A stretch of DNA of 64,000 nt, taken from Nocardia wallacei. Its GTDB lineage: Bacteria > Actinomycetota > Actinomycetes > Mycobacteriales > Mycobacteriaceae. Positions 42,420 through 52,233 of the stretch are shown in pieces; position 1 is the stretch's first letter, and the number at the start of each line of letters is the position of its first letter. The DNA lies in contig NZ_JARWOP010000385.1 of the NCBI RefSeq assembly GCF_029868745.1, positions 1 to 64,000 on the forward strand, written 5' to 3'. Under the pieces are notes generated by a model that was not told the origin of the DNA, searched no databases, and saw only the letters and a list, made by a program, of their open reading frames with translations. Position numbers and translations under genes: made by a program.

Positions 42420-43466
42420 ATGCCTCCCTACATCCTGCCCGGCACCGAGGTCGGACCGCGCCGCGCCCGCGTCCTCGGCGCCTGCGCCGTGCTGCTGGCG
42501 CTGGCCCTCCTCGTCGGCTGGCGCGTGCAGCCGGACCGCCGGCCGGCCGACGAGATCCGGGTCGCGCTGCTCACCGGCCACGTCGGCGAGGGCATCGAAC
42601 CGGGCACCGATGTCCGGCTCGACGGCGTGCGGATCGGGTCGGTCACCTCGATCGACACCGCGGCGCCGGGCCGCCAGCGCGTCGAATTGGGGCTGCTGCG
42701 GTCGCAGCTGTTCGGCCTGTCCGACACGCTGACCGTCGACTACGCACCCGGCAATCTCTTCGGAATCAGTGCGGTGCAACTACATTCGCGTGGCGGCGGG
42801 GCGATCCTGGCCGACGGGTCCACGGTCGACCTGACCGGCCGCAACGCCGACCGCGTGCAGGACGCCACGCTTTCGGCGCTGCTGCGCTCGACCGGACAGC
42901 TCACCAACGACGTCCTCACCCCGCAGCTGTCCGAACTGCTGCACAAGACCTCACAGGACCTCACCGCCTTCACCCCGCTGCTGCAGGCGATGGGCACGAC
43001 GATCCGTTCGTACACCGAGACGCGGCAGTTGCCGGCGTCGCTGCTGTTCGACCGGTACGGCTCGGTGCTGACCGGCCTGCCGCCCATGCTGACCGGCGCG
43101 ATCACCCTGCTCTACGGCGACCTGACCAACGCCTACCTCACGAATCCGGACAACCTGACCCGGTACGGCAACCTGTGGACCAACGTGCAGAACCTGTTGC
43201 TGCCCGCGGCGACTCGAACGCTCAGCACCGCTCGGGGGTACTTCGGTGAGTTGCTGCCCATCGCCCCGCTGATTCTCGATCGGCTGTCCGCGTCGGTCAG
43301 CACACCGGACCGTTCCGCGGGACAGCTGAGCGAACTGCTCGACCGGCTCGACACGGCGTTCCACGATTCGCCCACGGGCCCGGTACTGCACGCCGGCGTC
43401 GAATCCGATTCCATACCAGGGCTTTCCGCGCCACTGTCGGCGGCCCTCGGCGGAGGACAGCGATGA
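42420..43466 (+). CDS. mceA: Mce protein A
   Basis: A 348-aa Mce substrate-binding protein. One membrane segment at about 16-33 anchors it, followed by the MCE/MlaD beta domain (IRVALLTGHVGEGIEPGTDV, then VRLDGVRIGSVTSID) and a long helical region from about 140 that forms the lipid tunnel with the other five. First mce gene after two yrbE genes, 4 bases past the yrbEB stop. It is somewhat shorter than many MceA proteins (often 400 or more), ending LSAALGGGQR. Confidence 0.9.
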   Translation: MPPYILPGTEVGPRRARVLGACAVLLALALLVGWRVQPDRRPADEIRVALLTGHVGEGIEPGTDVRLDGVRIGSVTSIDTAAPGRQRVELGLLRSQLFGLSDTLTVDYAPGNLFGISAVQLHSRGGGAILADGSTVDLTGRNADRVQDATLSALLRSTGQLTNDVLTPQLSELLHKTSQDLTAFTPLLQAMGTTIRSYTETRQLPASLLFDRYGSVLTGLPPMLTGAITLLYGDLTNAYLTNPDNLTRYGNLWTNVQNLLLPAATRTLSTARGYFGELLPIAPLILDRLSASVSTPDRSAGQLSELLDRLDTAFHDSPTGPVLHAGVESDSIPGLSAPLSAALGGGQR

Positions 43467-44467
43467 CGAGCCGATCCCTGCTACTCCGCCTCGCCGTGGC
43501 CGCGGCGCTCACGATCGTCGTGCTGATCGGGGTGCTGCGGGTGATCGAACGGCCGGTCCGGGGCGACACCGACACCTACACGGCGATGTTCACCGACGCC
43601 AACGGCCTTCGCACCGGCGACGACGTGCGCCTCTACGGCGTCCAGGTCGGCAAGGTCCGCGATGTCGAGCTGGCCGGAGCGCTCGCTCGCGTGCACTTCA
43701 CCGTGACCCGCGACCATCCCCTGTTCGACGGCGGCAAGGTCGCCATCCGATACCAAAACCTCACCGGCTTCCGCTATCTGGACATCCAGCAGCCCGAACG
43801 ACCCGAGCGCCATCGCGATCCGAAGACCGTCTTCGAGATCGCCGACACCATCCCGGCTTTCGACATCACCACCCTGTTCAAGGGCTTGCAGCCGGTGCTG
43901 GCCGAGCTGTCCCCCGCCGAGATCAATCAATTCGCGACCAGCATGCTCGCGGTCATCCAGGGCGACGGCACGGGCCTGGGCCCGGCGCTGGACGCCGTCG
44001 ACAAGCTGAGCCGCCACGTCTCGGACCGCCAGGCGGTGGTGTCGACGCTGGTGTCGAACCTCGCCACCATCTCCGATCACCTCGGCGGCAAGTCGGGCAA
44101 CACCATGGAGTTGATGGCGAATCTGACCAACCTGTTCGTCAACATCACCGACAAGCTCCCGGGACTGGTCCAGTTCTCACGCACCATCCCGCCGATCTTG
44201 AAACCGCTCCGGAGCACGCTGGCCACCCTGGGCGTGAGCGGTGACCGCGGTCAGGACCTGGATGCCTTGTTGCAGAACGCGATTCCCGATCCGCACGAGG
44301 CCGCGGTGGTATTCGGGCGGCTGCCCGGCCTGCTCCAGACGATGGCGGCGGCGGTCCCGCCCAGCGGCCCCGACGCCGCGCTCACCTGTTCGCGCGGCAC
44401 CGCCGCGGCGCCCGAGCCGCTGCAACTGCTCATCTCCGGACAGAGGATCACGCTATGCAACAGGTGA
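43463..44467 (+). CDS. mceB: Mce protein B
   Basis: A 334-aa Mce protein. A membrane segment is at about 7-25, the MCE domain carries FTDANGLRTGDDVRLYGVQV near 39-58, and a helical region follows (LSPAEINQFATSMLAVIQGDG). The ATG overlaps the mceA stop. The end holds a single cysteine pair (LTCSRGT, TLCNR), frequent in Mce B and C members. Part of the heterohexamer. Confidence 0.92.
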   Translation: MTSRSLLLRLAVAAALTIVVLIGVLRVIERPVRGDTDTYTAMFTDANGLRTGDDVRLYGVQVGKVRDVELAGALARVHFTVTRDHPLFDGGKVAIRYQNLTGFRYLDIQQPERPERHRDPKTVFEIADTIPAFDITTLFKGLQPVLAELSPAEINQFATSMLAVIQGDGTGLGPALDAVDKLSRHVSDRQAVVSTLVSNLATISDHLGGKSGNTMELMANLTNLFVNITDKLPGLVQFSRTIPPILKPLRSTLATLGVSGDRGQDLDALLQNAIPDPHEAAVVFGRLPGLLQTMAAAVPPSGPDAALTCSRGTAAAPEPLQLLISGQRITLCNR

Positions 44468-45492
44468 GTTTCGCTTCCCTGCGCGCGGCGCTCCGAGGCA
44501 AGGGCCGGGCCGTTGATCCACGCGGCACCGAACTACGTTGGGGCATAGCGGGTTTGGTCTCCGCAGTGCTGCTGATCATCGCGATCGGCGCGGTCTACGT
44601 CACCGGCACCACCCCCGAGCGGGAGTATTCCGCCGATTTGGCGCAGGCCGGTTCGATCCGGACCGGCGACGACGTGCGGGTCGCGGGGATTCCGGTCGGC
44701 AAGGTGAAATCGCTGACGCTGCTGCCGGATCGGGTCCGGATGAAGTTCACGGTCGATGACAAGGTCTTCGTCGGGGATCAGACCGCGCTCGGCATCCGCA
44801 TGCTGACCGTGGTCGGCGGCTACTACCTCGCCGTGCAGCCCGCGGGCACCCGGCCGCTGGGCTCGGCGATCATCCCGCGGGAACGAGTCACGCTGCCGTA
44901 CAACCTCACTCAGGTCTTCCAGGATGCCGTGCAACCGGTCCGGGACATCGACGGCAACGTGCTCCGCGAGACACTCTCCTCGCTGTCCACCGCGGTCGAC
45001 GGCGGCCCGGATTCCTTCCGCGCGGCGCTCCGGGCGGTCGGTGACCTGACCGGGATCATGGACCGGCAGAACGCCGACATCTCGCGCACGCTCGCGCTGG
45101 CCGACGAATATCTGACGGCTCTGCGCGAGAACGCCGACGTGCTGGTGCGCCTGATCACCGCGCTGGCGGGCATGGAGGATGTCATCCGCAACAACAAGAC
45201 GGAGATCTCGGAGGCGCTGGACGACCTGGGGACGGTCCTGCACGGCCTGTCCCCCTTGGGCCGCGCGTGGGACACGAAGCTGAAGGAGCGGGCCCAGCCA
45301 CTCGCCGACGAGGCGATCCCGAAGCTCCAGGAACTCGGCGCCCGCCTGGGCACACTGCTCGATGCCGTGCGCGATCTGGAGCAGCGGCTGCTGCCCCTGC
45401 TGCCCGGTGGCGGCGGCGTGACCGTCGACCAGTCCGCGGCGACGATCGCGCTGCCGGCCGTCTGCGTTCCCGTTCCGGGCGGAGGTTGTTGA
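44455..45492 (+). CDS. mceC: Mce protein C
   Basis: A 345-aa Mce protein overlapping mceB by 13 bases. Membrane segment at about 28-50, MCE domain with DLAQAGSIRTGDDVRVAGIPV near 60-80, and a coil-forming region (LREN-DVLVRLITALAGMEDVI). The C-terminus is Pro/Gly-rich and ends VPVPGGGC. Same complex as its neighbours. Confidence 0.92.
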   Translation: MQQVSFASLRAALRGKGRAVDPRGTELRWGIAGLVSAVLLIIAIGAVYVTGTTPEREYSADLAQAGSIRTGDDVRVAGIPVGKVKSLTLLPDRVRMKFTVDDKVFVGDQTALGIRMLTVVGGYYLAVQPAGTRPLGSAIIPRERVTLPYNLTQVFQDAVQPVRDIDGNVLRETLSSLSTAVDGGPDSFRAALRAVGDLTGIMDRQNADISRTLALADEYLTALRENADVLVRLITALAGMEDVIRNNKTEISEALDDLGTVLHGLSPLGRAWDTKLKERAQPLADEAIPKLQELGARLGTLLDAVRDLEQRLLPLLPGGGGVTVDQSAATIALPAVCVPVPGGGC

Positions 45493-46595
45493 TGCTCGCG
45501 AAGATTCTCGGCTCGCGGGGGCTGATGTCGGCGGCGGTGGTGATCGTCCTCGTCGCGGCGGCCGCGACGGCTCTGCAACTGACCCGATCCGGCCCCGGCT
45601 CGCGCGCCTACTGCGCGGAGCTGCCCGACAGCATCGGCCTGTACGAGGGCAGCGCCGTCACCGTCATGGGCGTGCAGGTCGGCGAGGTCACCGATATCCG
45701 GCCCGACGGCGCCCGGACCCGCGTCGGGTTCACCGTGCGATCCGACCGCAAACTCCCGCCCGATGTCGGGGCGGTGACCGTGAGCGAGAACCTGATCGCC
45801 GACCGGAATCTGGCGCTCATCGGCGCCGAACCCGCCGGGCCGGGCTGGGATCCCGGCGCCTGCATCACCAGAACCCTGACGCCCAAGAGCCTTTCGGAAA
45901 CCTTCGACGCCCTCGCCGGGCTCGCCGACAAACTCAACGGCGCGGGAGATCCCGCGCAGCACAACGCATTCGGCGCCGGACTCGACGCGGTCGACCGCGC
46001 GACCGCGGGCACCGGGGATCAACTCAACGCCGTCATCCAGCAGCTCGGCAAGGCGCTCGCCGCGCCCGACGCCGCCATCGGGCACATCGGGCAGTTGCTC
46101 GACGCCCTCAGCGAACTCGCGCACCGCGCCGTCGGCGGCTGGGCACAGGTGAAGGACACGGTGATTCGGCTGCCGCAGGCCTTCAACGACATCAACGTCC
46201 TCGCGTTCCCGCCGGTCGTGGAGATCGTCGCGGCCCTCGCCGACGTGCTCCCGCAGCTCAACGACGTGTTCATGATGTTCGGTACCCCGGCGGTGCGCGC
46301 GCTCGACGCCACTCCCGGTCTGCCCCAGCTGCTCGCGGCCGGGGTCGGCTCCCTCACCGATCTCATCCGCATGATCCCGGCCGTCGCCACGGGCTTCGCC
46401 GGTGCCGTGGACCCGGTCAGCGGCCGCCTGACGATCGGCTACGCGCCGCCGAAACTCGCTCTGCCGCAACACGATGCCGACCGGGTCTGTACCGCCGTAC
46501 AGGCCGTCACCGGACAGCGTTGCGCCGCAACGGAGAACGGCACGGTCGCCGTGCCCGCCCTGCCCGCGCTGCTGGCGGGGGTGAGTGCCCGATGA
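45492..46595 (+). CDS. mceD: Mce protein D
   Basis: A 367-aa Mce protein sharing one base with the mceC stop. Membrane segment at about 11-30; MCE domain has DSIGLYEGSAVTVMGVQVGE; the C-terminal half is helical with several hydrophobic faces (PQLLAAGVGSLTDLIRMI). Cysteines near the end (RVCTAVQAV, QRCAATE) are usual for MceD. Same complex. Confidence 0.92.
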   Translation: MLAKILGSRGLMSAAVVIVLVAAAATALQLTRSGPGSRAYCAELPDSIGLYEGSAVTVMGVQVGEVTDIRPDGARTRVGFTVRSDRKLPPDVGAVTVSENLIADRNLALIGAEPAGPGWDPGACITRTLTPKSLSETFDALAGLADKLNGAGDPAQHNAFGAGLDAVDRATAGTGDQLNAVIQQLGKALAAPDAAIGHIGQLLDALSELAHRAVGGWAQVKDTVIRLPQAFNDINVLAFPPVVEIVAALADVLPQLNDVFMMFGTPAVRALDATPGLPQLLAAGVGSLTDLIRMIPAVATGFAGAVDPVSGRLTIGYAPPKLALPQHDADRVCTAVQAVTGQRCAATENGTVAVPALPALLAGVSAR

Positions 46596-47623
46596 GGCGC
46601 CTGATCGCCCGGGCGGCGTTCGGTCTCGCGGTGGCGCTGGCCGCCGCGGGCTGCGATGTCCAGCCCGCCGACGTCCCGGTGCCGGGGGTCGGCGTCGACG
46701 GCCCGACCTACCGTCTGCGCATCGAGTTCGCCGATGTGCTCAATCTTCCGCAGGGCGCCAAGGTCATCGCCGATGGTGTCCGGGTGGGACAGCTGCGCGG
46801 AGTCACCGTCGTGGACCCAGACCCGGCCCGGCACAAGGGGTACGTGGTCGCCGATGTCGACATCCGCGACTCGGTGCGGCTACCGATCGGCACCACTGCC
46901 GAACTGCGCCAGGAGACTCCGCTCGGCGACGTGCACATCGCTCTCACCGAACCGGCCGCTCCCGCGGCGGACCGGCTGCGACCGGGCGCGACCATCCCGC
47001 TCGCCGACACCACCCAGTCACCGCCCATCGAGGACATCCTGGCCGGACTGTCCACCTTCGTCGGCAGCGGCGCCGTCACCGATGTGCAGGACATCGTCCG
47101 CAAGATGAACGGCATCCTCCCGAAGGACCCCCGCGACACCACCCGGATCGCGGCCACGCTCGGCGCCGACCTCACCGGCCTGGGAGCCGACCTCGACTCC
47201 GTCGACCATGTCCTGGACGGCCTGCAGGCCACCGTGACCGACGGATTGGCCGCCAACACACCGTATTTCGACGAACTGCTCACCCCCTACGGCGTCGAGC
47301 AGACCACCGCGTCGGTGAATGCCCAGATCGGCGTCATTCTCGTGCTGACCGCGCTCGGCCCGATCGGGCCCGCCTCCGCCTGGCTGGGCCCGCTGCTGCA
47401 GTCGGTCGACGGCACCGCCCGCGCCGTGGTGCCCATGCTGTTCGGCAACCACCCCTTCGACACCGGTTCGCCGTCGAACATGAAAAAGCTGCTCGACCTG
47501 ATCAACACCAAGATCATTCCGTTCGCCGACCACGGACCGAAGGTCGACCTGGTGGAACTGAACCCGCAGGAACAGACCGGCCGCATCGTCGACAGCCTCC
47601 GCATGATCGGAGTGGTGCGATGA
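46592..47623 (+). CDS. mceE: Mce protein E (lipoprotein)
   Basis: A 343-aa Mce lipoprotein, the LprK/MceE type. The lipobox LAAAGC at about 16-21 gives a lipidated cysteine, then the MCE domain (EFADVLNLPQGAKVIADGVR) and a helical tail. ATGA overlap with mceD. It is the one lipid-anchored subunit of the hexamer. Confidence 0.93.
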   Translation: MRRLIARAAFGLAVALAAAGCDVQPADVPVPGVGVDGPTYRLRIEFADVLNLPQGAKVIADGVRVGQLRGVTVVDPDPARHKGYVVADVDIRDSVRLPIGTTAELRQETPLGDVHIALTEPAAPAADRLRPGATIPLADTTQSPPIEDILAGLSTFVGSGAVTDVQDIVRKMNGILPKDPRDTTRIAATLGADLTGLGADLDSVDHVLDGLQATVTDGLAANTPYFDELLTPYGVEQTTASVNAQIGVILVLTALGPIGPASAWLGPLLQSVDGTARAVVPMLFGNHPFDTGSPSNMKKLLDLINTKIIPFADHGPKVDLVELNPQEQTGRIVDSLRMIGVVR

Positions 47624-48576
47624 ATATCCGTGCGGCCGTGTCACTTTCGGCGATCGCGGCGGTGCTGATCCTCGGCATCACCTACATGACGGTCGGTGTG
47701 CTGCACCTGGATCCGCGCCGCTCGCACATCACGGCCGAGATGCGGCTCGCCGATTCGGGCGGGCTCGGGCCGAATGCCCCGGTGCTGCTGCGCGGCGTGC
47801 AGGTCGGCCTCACGAAGGAGGTGCGCAAACAGGCCACCGGTGTGCTCGTGCGGCTCGAGATCGATGACCGGTACCGGATTCCGGTCGCCAGCGATGTCGT
47901 CATCGAACAGTTGTCCGCGCTCGGCGAGCCCTACATCGAATTCGAGCCGGCCGACGGCGGCGGACCGTACCTGGAGAACGGCCAGACCGTGCCGACCGAC
48001 CGGATCCGCACGCCGATGACGATCACGGCGCTGTCGTCGCGGCTGGTCGAACTCATGAACCAGATTCATCCGGAGGTGATGGGCCGCCTGGTCGACACCT
48101 TCGGCCGCGCGCTGTCCGGCACGGATACCACGATGCAGACCCTGCAACGGTCGACCACGCTGCTGGCCACCACCCTGCTCAGCCGCACACCCACCATCCG
48201 CCGGCTGTTCAGCGATATCCAGGCGATGGGCGGCGACATCGACTGGCTCGGGCCCTCGCTCGCCGCGGCCGGTCCCGAATTCGGCGAGTTCGGCCGCTAC
48301 CTGAACCGGATCGTCGAGCAGGGGTCGGGGCTGGTCGATGCCCGACCGACGTCGGTGTACTTCACCGGCGACGGGGTGGTGCCCTTCCTCGACAACACCA
48401 CCGCGCTGCTGAACAAGATCGGCCCGAGCATCGCCCCGCTGGGTCCGGTCCTGCAGCCCGTGGTCGCCGACGCGGTCCACCGCACATCCCACATCGATAT
48501 CAGCACCTTGATCGATCAGGCGCTCTCCAGCGTCGACACCGACGGGACGGTACGTTTCCGAATCAACGTCAAATAG
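47620..48576 (+). CDS. mceF: Mce protein F
   Basis: A 318-aa Mce protein overlapping mceE by 4 bases. Membrane segment at about 4-24, MCE domain with ADSGGLGPNAPVLLRGVQVG near 44-63, then a helical region shorter than in the A-D members (PEVMGRLVDTFGRALSG). It closes the six-gene set. MceF proteins are often longer (about 400 or more), so this is a compact one. Confidence 0.9.
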   Translation: MNIRAAVSLSAIAAVLILGITYMTVGVLHLDPRRSHITAEMRLADSGGLGPNAPVLLRGVQVGLTKEVRKQATGVLVRLEIDDRYRIPVASDVVIEQLSALGEPYIEFEPADGGGPYLENGQTVPTDRIRTPMTITALSSRLVELMNQIHPEVMGRLVDTFGRALSGTDTTMQTLQRSTTLLATTLLSRTPTIRRLFSDIQAMGGDIDWLGPSLAAAGPEFGEFGRYLNRIVEQGSGLVDARPTSVYFTGDGVVPFLDNTTALLNKIGPSIAPLGPVLQPVVADAVHRTSHIDISTLIDQALSSVDTDGTVRFRINVK

Positions 48577-48585
48577 GGACAGAGC

Positions 48586-49182
48586 ATGACCACAGCAACA
48601 GACGAAGACACCACCCGCACCACGCCGGAGGACCGGCCCGAACCGTCCGCGCCGCAACCACGCACGCTCTCGATCCGGCTGTCGACGGTCCTGCTCACCG
48701 CGGCGATCGCCGGGCTCCTCATCGCCACGGTGGTGTTCGCGGGACTCTACTGGTCGGCGCGGTCCACCCTCGCCGACCGCGACGCCCGCGCCGCCGACGA
48801 CCGCCGCGCCGAGCAGATCGCCACCGACTACGCGGTCGGTGCGTCCACCATCGACTTCCACGACGTCAAGGGCTGGATCACCCGGCTGCAGGCCGGGACC
48901 ACACCGCAGCTCTCCGCCAAATTCGACGCCACCGCACCGCAATTGGAGCAGATCCTGCTGCCGCTGCAATGGACCTCGAAGGCGACGCCGCTGTCGGCGG
49001 CCGTGACCTCCGAATCGGGCGGCATCTACAAGGTCAACGCCTACCTCAACGTGAATTCGACCAGCGCGCAGACGCCCGACGGCGCGCAGACCACCGTCAC
49101 CTACTCGCTCACCATCGACCGCAACGACGGCTGGAAGATCACCGACGTCGGCGGCCTGCAGAACGCGCTGCCGACGAAGTAG
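48586..49182 (+). CDS. Mce-associated membrane protein
   Basis: A 198-aa protein of the Mas group found behind mce operons. A Pro/Thr-rich cytoplasmic start, one membrane segment at about 34-56, a short coiled stretch (ARAADDRRAEQIATDYAVG) and an NTF2-like beta/alpha domain end (TYSLTIDRNDGWKITDVGG). 9 bases after mceF. These proteins stabilise or assist Mce transport. Only one such gene follows here, while many mce operons have two or more. Confidence 0.85.
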   Translation: MTTATDEDTTRTTPEDRPEPSAPQPRTLSIRLSTVLLTAAIAGLLIATVVFAGLYWSARSTLADRDARAADDRRAEQIATDYAVGASTIDFHDVKGWITRLQAGTTPQLSAKFDATAPQLEQILLPLQWTSKATPLSAAVTSESGGIYKVNAYLNVNSTSAQTPDGAQTTVTYSLTIDRNDGWKITDVGGLQNALPTK

Positions 49183-49192
49183 GGGCGCGTCC

Positions 49193-50113
49193 TCATCGGG
49201 TGTCGGCGAGATGCCTTCGGAGGAAACGGGTCTGGTGCTCGACCGCCGCGGCGAAGCACGGCCGGTCCGGAAAGAGATCGAAGTGGTCGCCGGGATAGTG
49301 CCGGACCTCCGCGCGCGCCTTGAACGCCACCTTCGCCGCGGCGTGCGGCGGCGCCACCCGATCGAAATCGGCGATCTGCACCAGCACGGGGGCCGAGATG
49401 CGACCGGCGTGCCTGCCGACCCGATAGCCGCCGAGTTCCAGGGCGGCCGCGGCGTCCACCTCGTTGCGCCAGGTCGGTCCCGCCAGGGCGAGATAGTTCT
49501 CCCGGTAGCCGTCGGCGGTCAGCGCGGCGCGGTCCCCGGGGTTGCCGACCAGTGGCATGGTCACGGGCTCGCGGCCCAGCCGGGCGGACAGCGCGCTGCG
49601 CACGGCAGTGACGGTAGAACCGGCAATCGCCTTGGCTCCCAGCTCTTTCCAGGCCAGCACCCCGGCAGCGGGTCCCGAGACCAACGGGACCATCGCGATG
49701 ACCGCGCACACGTCGGACCGGTCCGGGGCCAGGGTCAGCGCGTGGCCGCCCGACATCGACACACCCCACAGCACCACGCGCCCGGGGTCCACGCCCGGTT
49801 GCCGCCCGGCCGCCTCGATCGCGGCGCGGTAGTCCGCCAGTTGCGCCGCCATCGACACCCGCTGCCGCGGCTGTCCGCCGGATGCGCCGAAACCCCGGTA
49901 GTCGAAGGCGAAGACGGCCAGTCCCAGCTCGCGCAGCGCGTGCGCGAACGGCATCAGCCCGGAATCCTTGGTGCCGCCGAAACCGTGCGCCATCACCACG
50001 ACGGGGCAGCGCCCGGACCGTTCCAGCGGCCCGCCCGCGCCCGGATCGAAAAACCAAGCGTCACAGTCGGTTCCGTGCGAGTCGAAACGGACGCGCCGAT
50101 GGTCCGCGGTCAT
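49193..50113 (-). CDS. alpha/beta-hydrolase (dienelactone-hydrolase-like)
   Basis: A 306-aa hydrolase. MAHGFGGTKDSG is the oxyanion loop, LWGVSMSGGHAL the nucleophile elbow near 117-128, then IADFDRVAPP with the acid and YPGDHFDLF with the histidine. The ATG overlaps the monooxygenase stop (ATGA), so it is translated with it and may hydrolyse its lactone or ester product (inference from coupling). It converges with the mas gene. No signal peptide. Confidence 0.87.
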   Translation of the reverse strand: MTADHRRVRFDSHGTDCDAWFFDPGAGGPLERSGRCPVVVMAHGFGGTKDSGLMPFAHALRELGLAVFAFDYRGFGASGGQPRQRVSMAAQLADYRAAIEAAGRQPGVDPGRVVLWGVSMSGGHALTLAPDRSDVCAVIAMVPLVSGPAAGVLAWKELGAKAIAGSTVTAVRSALSARLGREPVTMPLVGNPGDRAALTADGYRENYLALAGPTWRNEVDAAAALELGGYRVGRHAGRISAPVLVQIADFDRVAPPHAAAKVAFKARAEVRHYPGDHFDLFPDRPCFAAAVEHQTRFLRRHLADTR

Positions 50114-51486
50114 CGGACCACCTCCTGCCCGATCGGCCGCTCCCCCACCCGCGACCAGCGCGGCGGGCCCGCGCTCGCGGCCCGGCGGGCTCCTTCCGGT
50201 AGCTCGCGCACGCGCATGTCGTGCTCGTAGAGGAAGTAGTCCACCTGCTGGGTGTGCCGCGGGCGGTCGAGCATGTGCCCGGTGTAGCGCTGCTGGTCGG
50301 TCACGATCACCCGGCGCATCTCGGCCTCGGCGGGCAGCCGGTAGCGGCCGACCGCGTAGGCGCCGACAAGCCGGGCCTGGCATTCCACGAACGGGAACAG
50401 TGTCGGCGTCGCCTGCGCGAATCCGGCGAACACCAGATCCTCGAGGCCCGGCAGGAACATTCGCTTGTACAGGTCGATCCGGTTGCCCGGGGCGCTGATG
50501 AACTCGGGATCGAAGAACGGGAAGGTGATGTTGTAGCCGGTGGCGTAGATGATCACGTCGAAGTCGTCGCTGCTGCCGTCCCGGAAATGTACGGTGCGGC
50601 CGTCGAGCCGGGCGATATCCGGTTTGGGCAGCACGTCGCCGGAACCCAGCCGCAACGGCAGTTCCACCGATTGGGTCGGATGCGCCTCGAAGAACTTGTG
50701 ATTGGGCGTCGGCAGCCCGTAGTTCTCCGGCCTTCCCGCCGTCAGCGGCTGGCCCCATTGGACCACCTTGCGCTGCCACGACGCCGGGATATACGGGAAG
50801 GTGCGGAAATACTTGTCGGCCGGACGCCCGGCGATGTACTTCGGCACGATCCAGGCGCCCGAACGGGTCGACAGCGTGAGCCGGTTGCCCAGCGCCTTCG
50901 ACGACAGCTCCACCGCGATGTCGGCCGCGCTGTTACCCAGGCCCACCACCAGGATGCGCTGGTCCCGGAAGTCCAGCGGGGTGCGGGGATCGATGTAGTG
51001 GTGCGCGTGCAGCGTCTCGCCGGTGAACTCGCCCGGGAAGTCGGGGTAGCGCGGGTCCCAGTGGTGCCCGTTGGCCACCACCAGCAGATCGAACCGGCGC
51101 GACTCGCCGCGCTCGGTCTCGAGTTCCCAGCCGCCCCCGGGCAGCCGCCGCGCCGCGGTGACGCCGTTGCGGAACTCGATCGCCGACGCGAGATCGAAAG
51201 CAGCGCAATAGTCGTCGAGATACCGCTTGATCTGCGTGTGGTGCGGGAAGTCCGGATAATCCGCCGGCATCGGGAAGTCCCGGAACGACAACTGATGCTT
51301 GGAGGTGTCGATATGCAGCGACCGGTAGGCGCTGCTGTGGCCGTTCGGATTGCCGAATGCCCAGTTGCCGCCGACCCGGTCGGACGATTCGAAGCAGACG
51401 TAGGGCACGCCGTAGTCGGCGAGCATCTTGCCGGCCGTCAGCCCGCTGATGCCGGCGCCGATGACGGCCGTCCGCGGTAGATACAT
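50110..51486 (-). CDS. flavin-containing monooxygenase
   Basis: A 458-aa FAD/NADPH monooxygenase. FAD motif GAGISGLTAGK near 10-20, WAFGN-NGHSSAYRSLHIDT in the FMO fingerprint region, NADPH motif VVGLGNSAADIAVEL near 180 and the ATGYN motif (IIYATGYNITFPFF) near 330. Such enzymes insert oxygen at a heteroatom or next to a ketone (Baeyer-Villiger). ATG at 51486 after GGAAGGGA. Upstream are tandem operators at 51507-51559 shared with the divergent TetR gene. With the hydrolase downstream it suits oxidation then ester cleavage. Confidence 0.9.
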   Translation of the reverse strand: MYLPRTAVIGAGISGLTAGKMLADYGVPYVCFESSDRVGGNWAFGNPNGHSSAYRSLHIDTSKHQLSFRDFPMPADYPDFPHHTQIKRYLDDYCAAFDLASAIEFRNGVTAARRLPGGGWELETERGESRRFDLLVVANGHHWDPRYPDFPGEFTGETLHAHHYIDPRTPLDFRDQRILVVGLGNSAADIAVELSSKALGNRLTLSTRSGAWIVPKYIAGRPADKYFRTFPYIPASWQRKVVQWGQPLTAGRPENYGLPTPNHKFFEAHPTQSVELPLRLGSGDVLPKPDIARLDGRTVHFRDGSSDDFDVIIYATGYNITFPFFDPEFISAPGNRIDLYKRMFLPGLEDLVFAGFAQATPTLFPFVECQARLVGAYAVGRYRLPAEAEMRRVIVTDQQRYTGHMLDRPRHTQQVDYFLYEHDMRVRELPEGARRAASAGPPRWSRVGERPIGQEVVR

Positions 51487-51506
51487 CGTCGGTCCCTTCC
51501 GAGGGT

Positions 51507-51559
51507 GTAGACAGTTTGAGAATTATGTCTACTGATGGACAGAATCTCAGATCTGTCCA
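51507..51559. promoter_or_regulatory. tandem TetR operators O1 and O2
   Basis: O1: GTAGACA at 51507-51513 and TGTCTAC at 51526-51532. O2: TGGACAGA at 51536-51543 and TCTGTCCA at 51552-51559. Both are perfect in their arms; centres are 28 bases apart, about 2.7 helical turns. They lie between the FMO gene and the TetR gene. O1 also matches O3 at 54426-54454 at about two thirds of positions. Confidence 0.75.
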
Positions 51560-51619
51560 TAGGTTGCTATGGTTTTCGCGGAACCGGTGGCGATGGACCT
51601 TCGAGGGAGAGCGGGGCGT

Positions 51620-52222
51620 GTGACCGAGGCACCGACTACGCAGGTGGTGGACCGGCTGCTCGACGCCGCCCAGACGTTGCTGGCGCGCAAGGGGATTCGC
51701 GCCACCACCGTCATCGAGGTCGCCGAGGAAGCGGGGGTGTCGCGGGCCTGGCTGTACCGGCACTTCCCGGACAAGTCGGCGCTGCTGGGCGCGGCGATCG
51801 TCCGGCTGAGCGACTCGTTCTGGAACGACGCGCGCGCCCAGCTCGACACCTTCGAGACCTTCACCGAACAGCTCGTGGCGGGGGTGCGCATCGGCCGCCA
51901 CGCCTACGAGGACCCGGGCGCCCTGCCCCTGCGGCTGCGCGTCACCGAGCCGGAGGAATTCGCCGCGTGCGCCGGCGCGGGGGTGTCGGGGCTGGTCCCG
52001 GATCTCGGGGCGTTCTGGCTGCCCTATGTCGAAGCGGCGGTCCGCCGGGGCGAGATCCATCGCGATCACGATCCCCGCGAGGTGTCGGAATGGGTGGCGC
52101 GGGTGCTGATCAGCCTGGGCACCATGCCCGGCGAGACGGTGGACGCGGACGACCCCGCCGCCGTGCTGCGCCAGGTGCGCCGCTTCGTGATGCCCGCGCT
52201 GCGAACCGATCCCGGACGCTGA
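51620..52222 (+). CDS. TetR-family regulator
   Basis: A 200-aa TetR regulator. VVDRLLDAAQTLLARKGIRAT and VIEVAEEAGVSRAWLYRHFPDKSAL form the DNA-binding domain at about 9-55. The rest is a helical ligand domain (LPLRLRVTEPEEF, YVEAAVRRGEIHRDHDPREV). I chose the GTG at 51620 for its AGGGAGAG site; ATGs at 51569 and 51593 are also possible. Divergent from the FMO-hydrolase genes with O1/O2 between, and a third similar site at 54426 suggests control of the neighbouring genes too. Ligand unknown. Confidence 0.87.
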   Translation: MTEAPTTQVVDRLLDAAQTLLARKGIRATTVIEVAEEAGVSRAWLYRHFPDKSALLGAAIVRLSDSFWNDARAQLDTFETFTEQLVAGVRIGRHAYEDPGALPLRLRVTEPEEFAACAGAGVSGLVPDLGAFWLPYVEAAVRRGEIHRDHDPREVSEWVARVLISLGTMPGETVDADDPAAVLRQVRRFVMPALRTDPGR

Positions 52223-52233
52223 CCGCCGCCCGG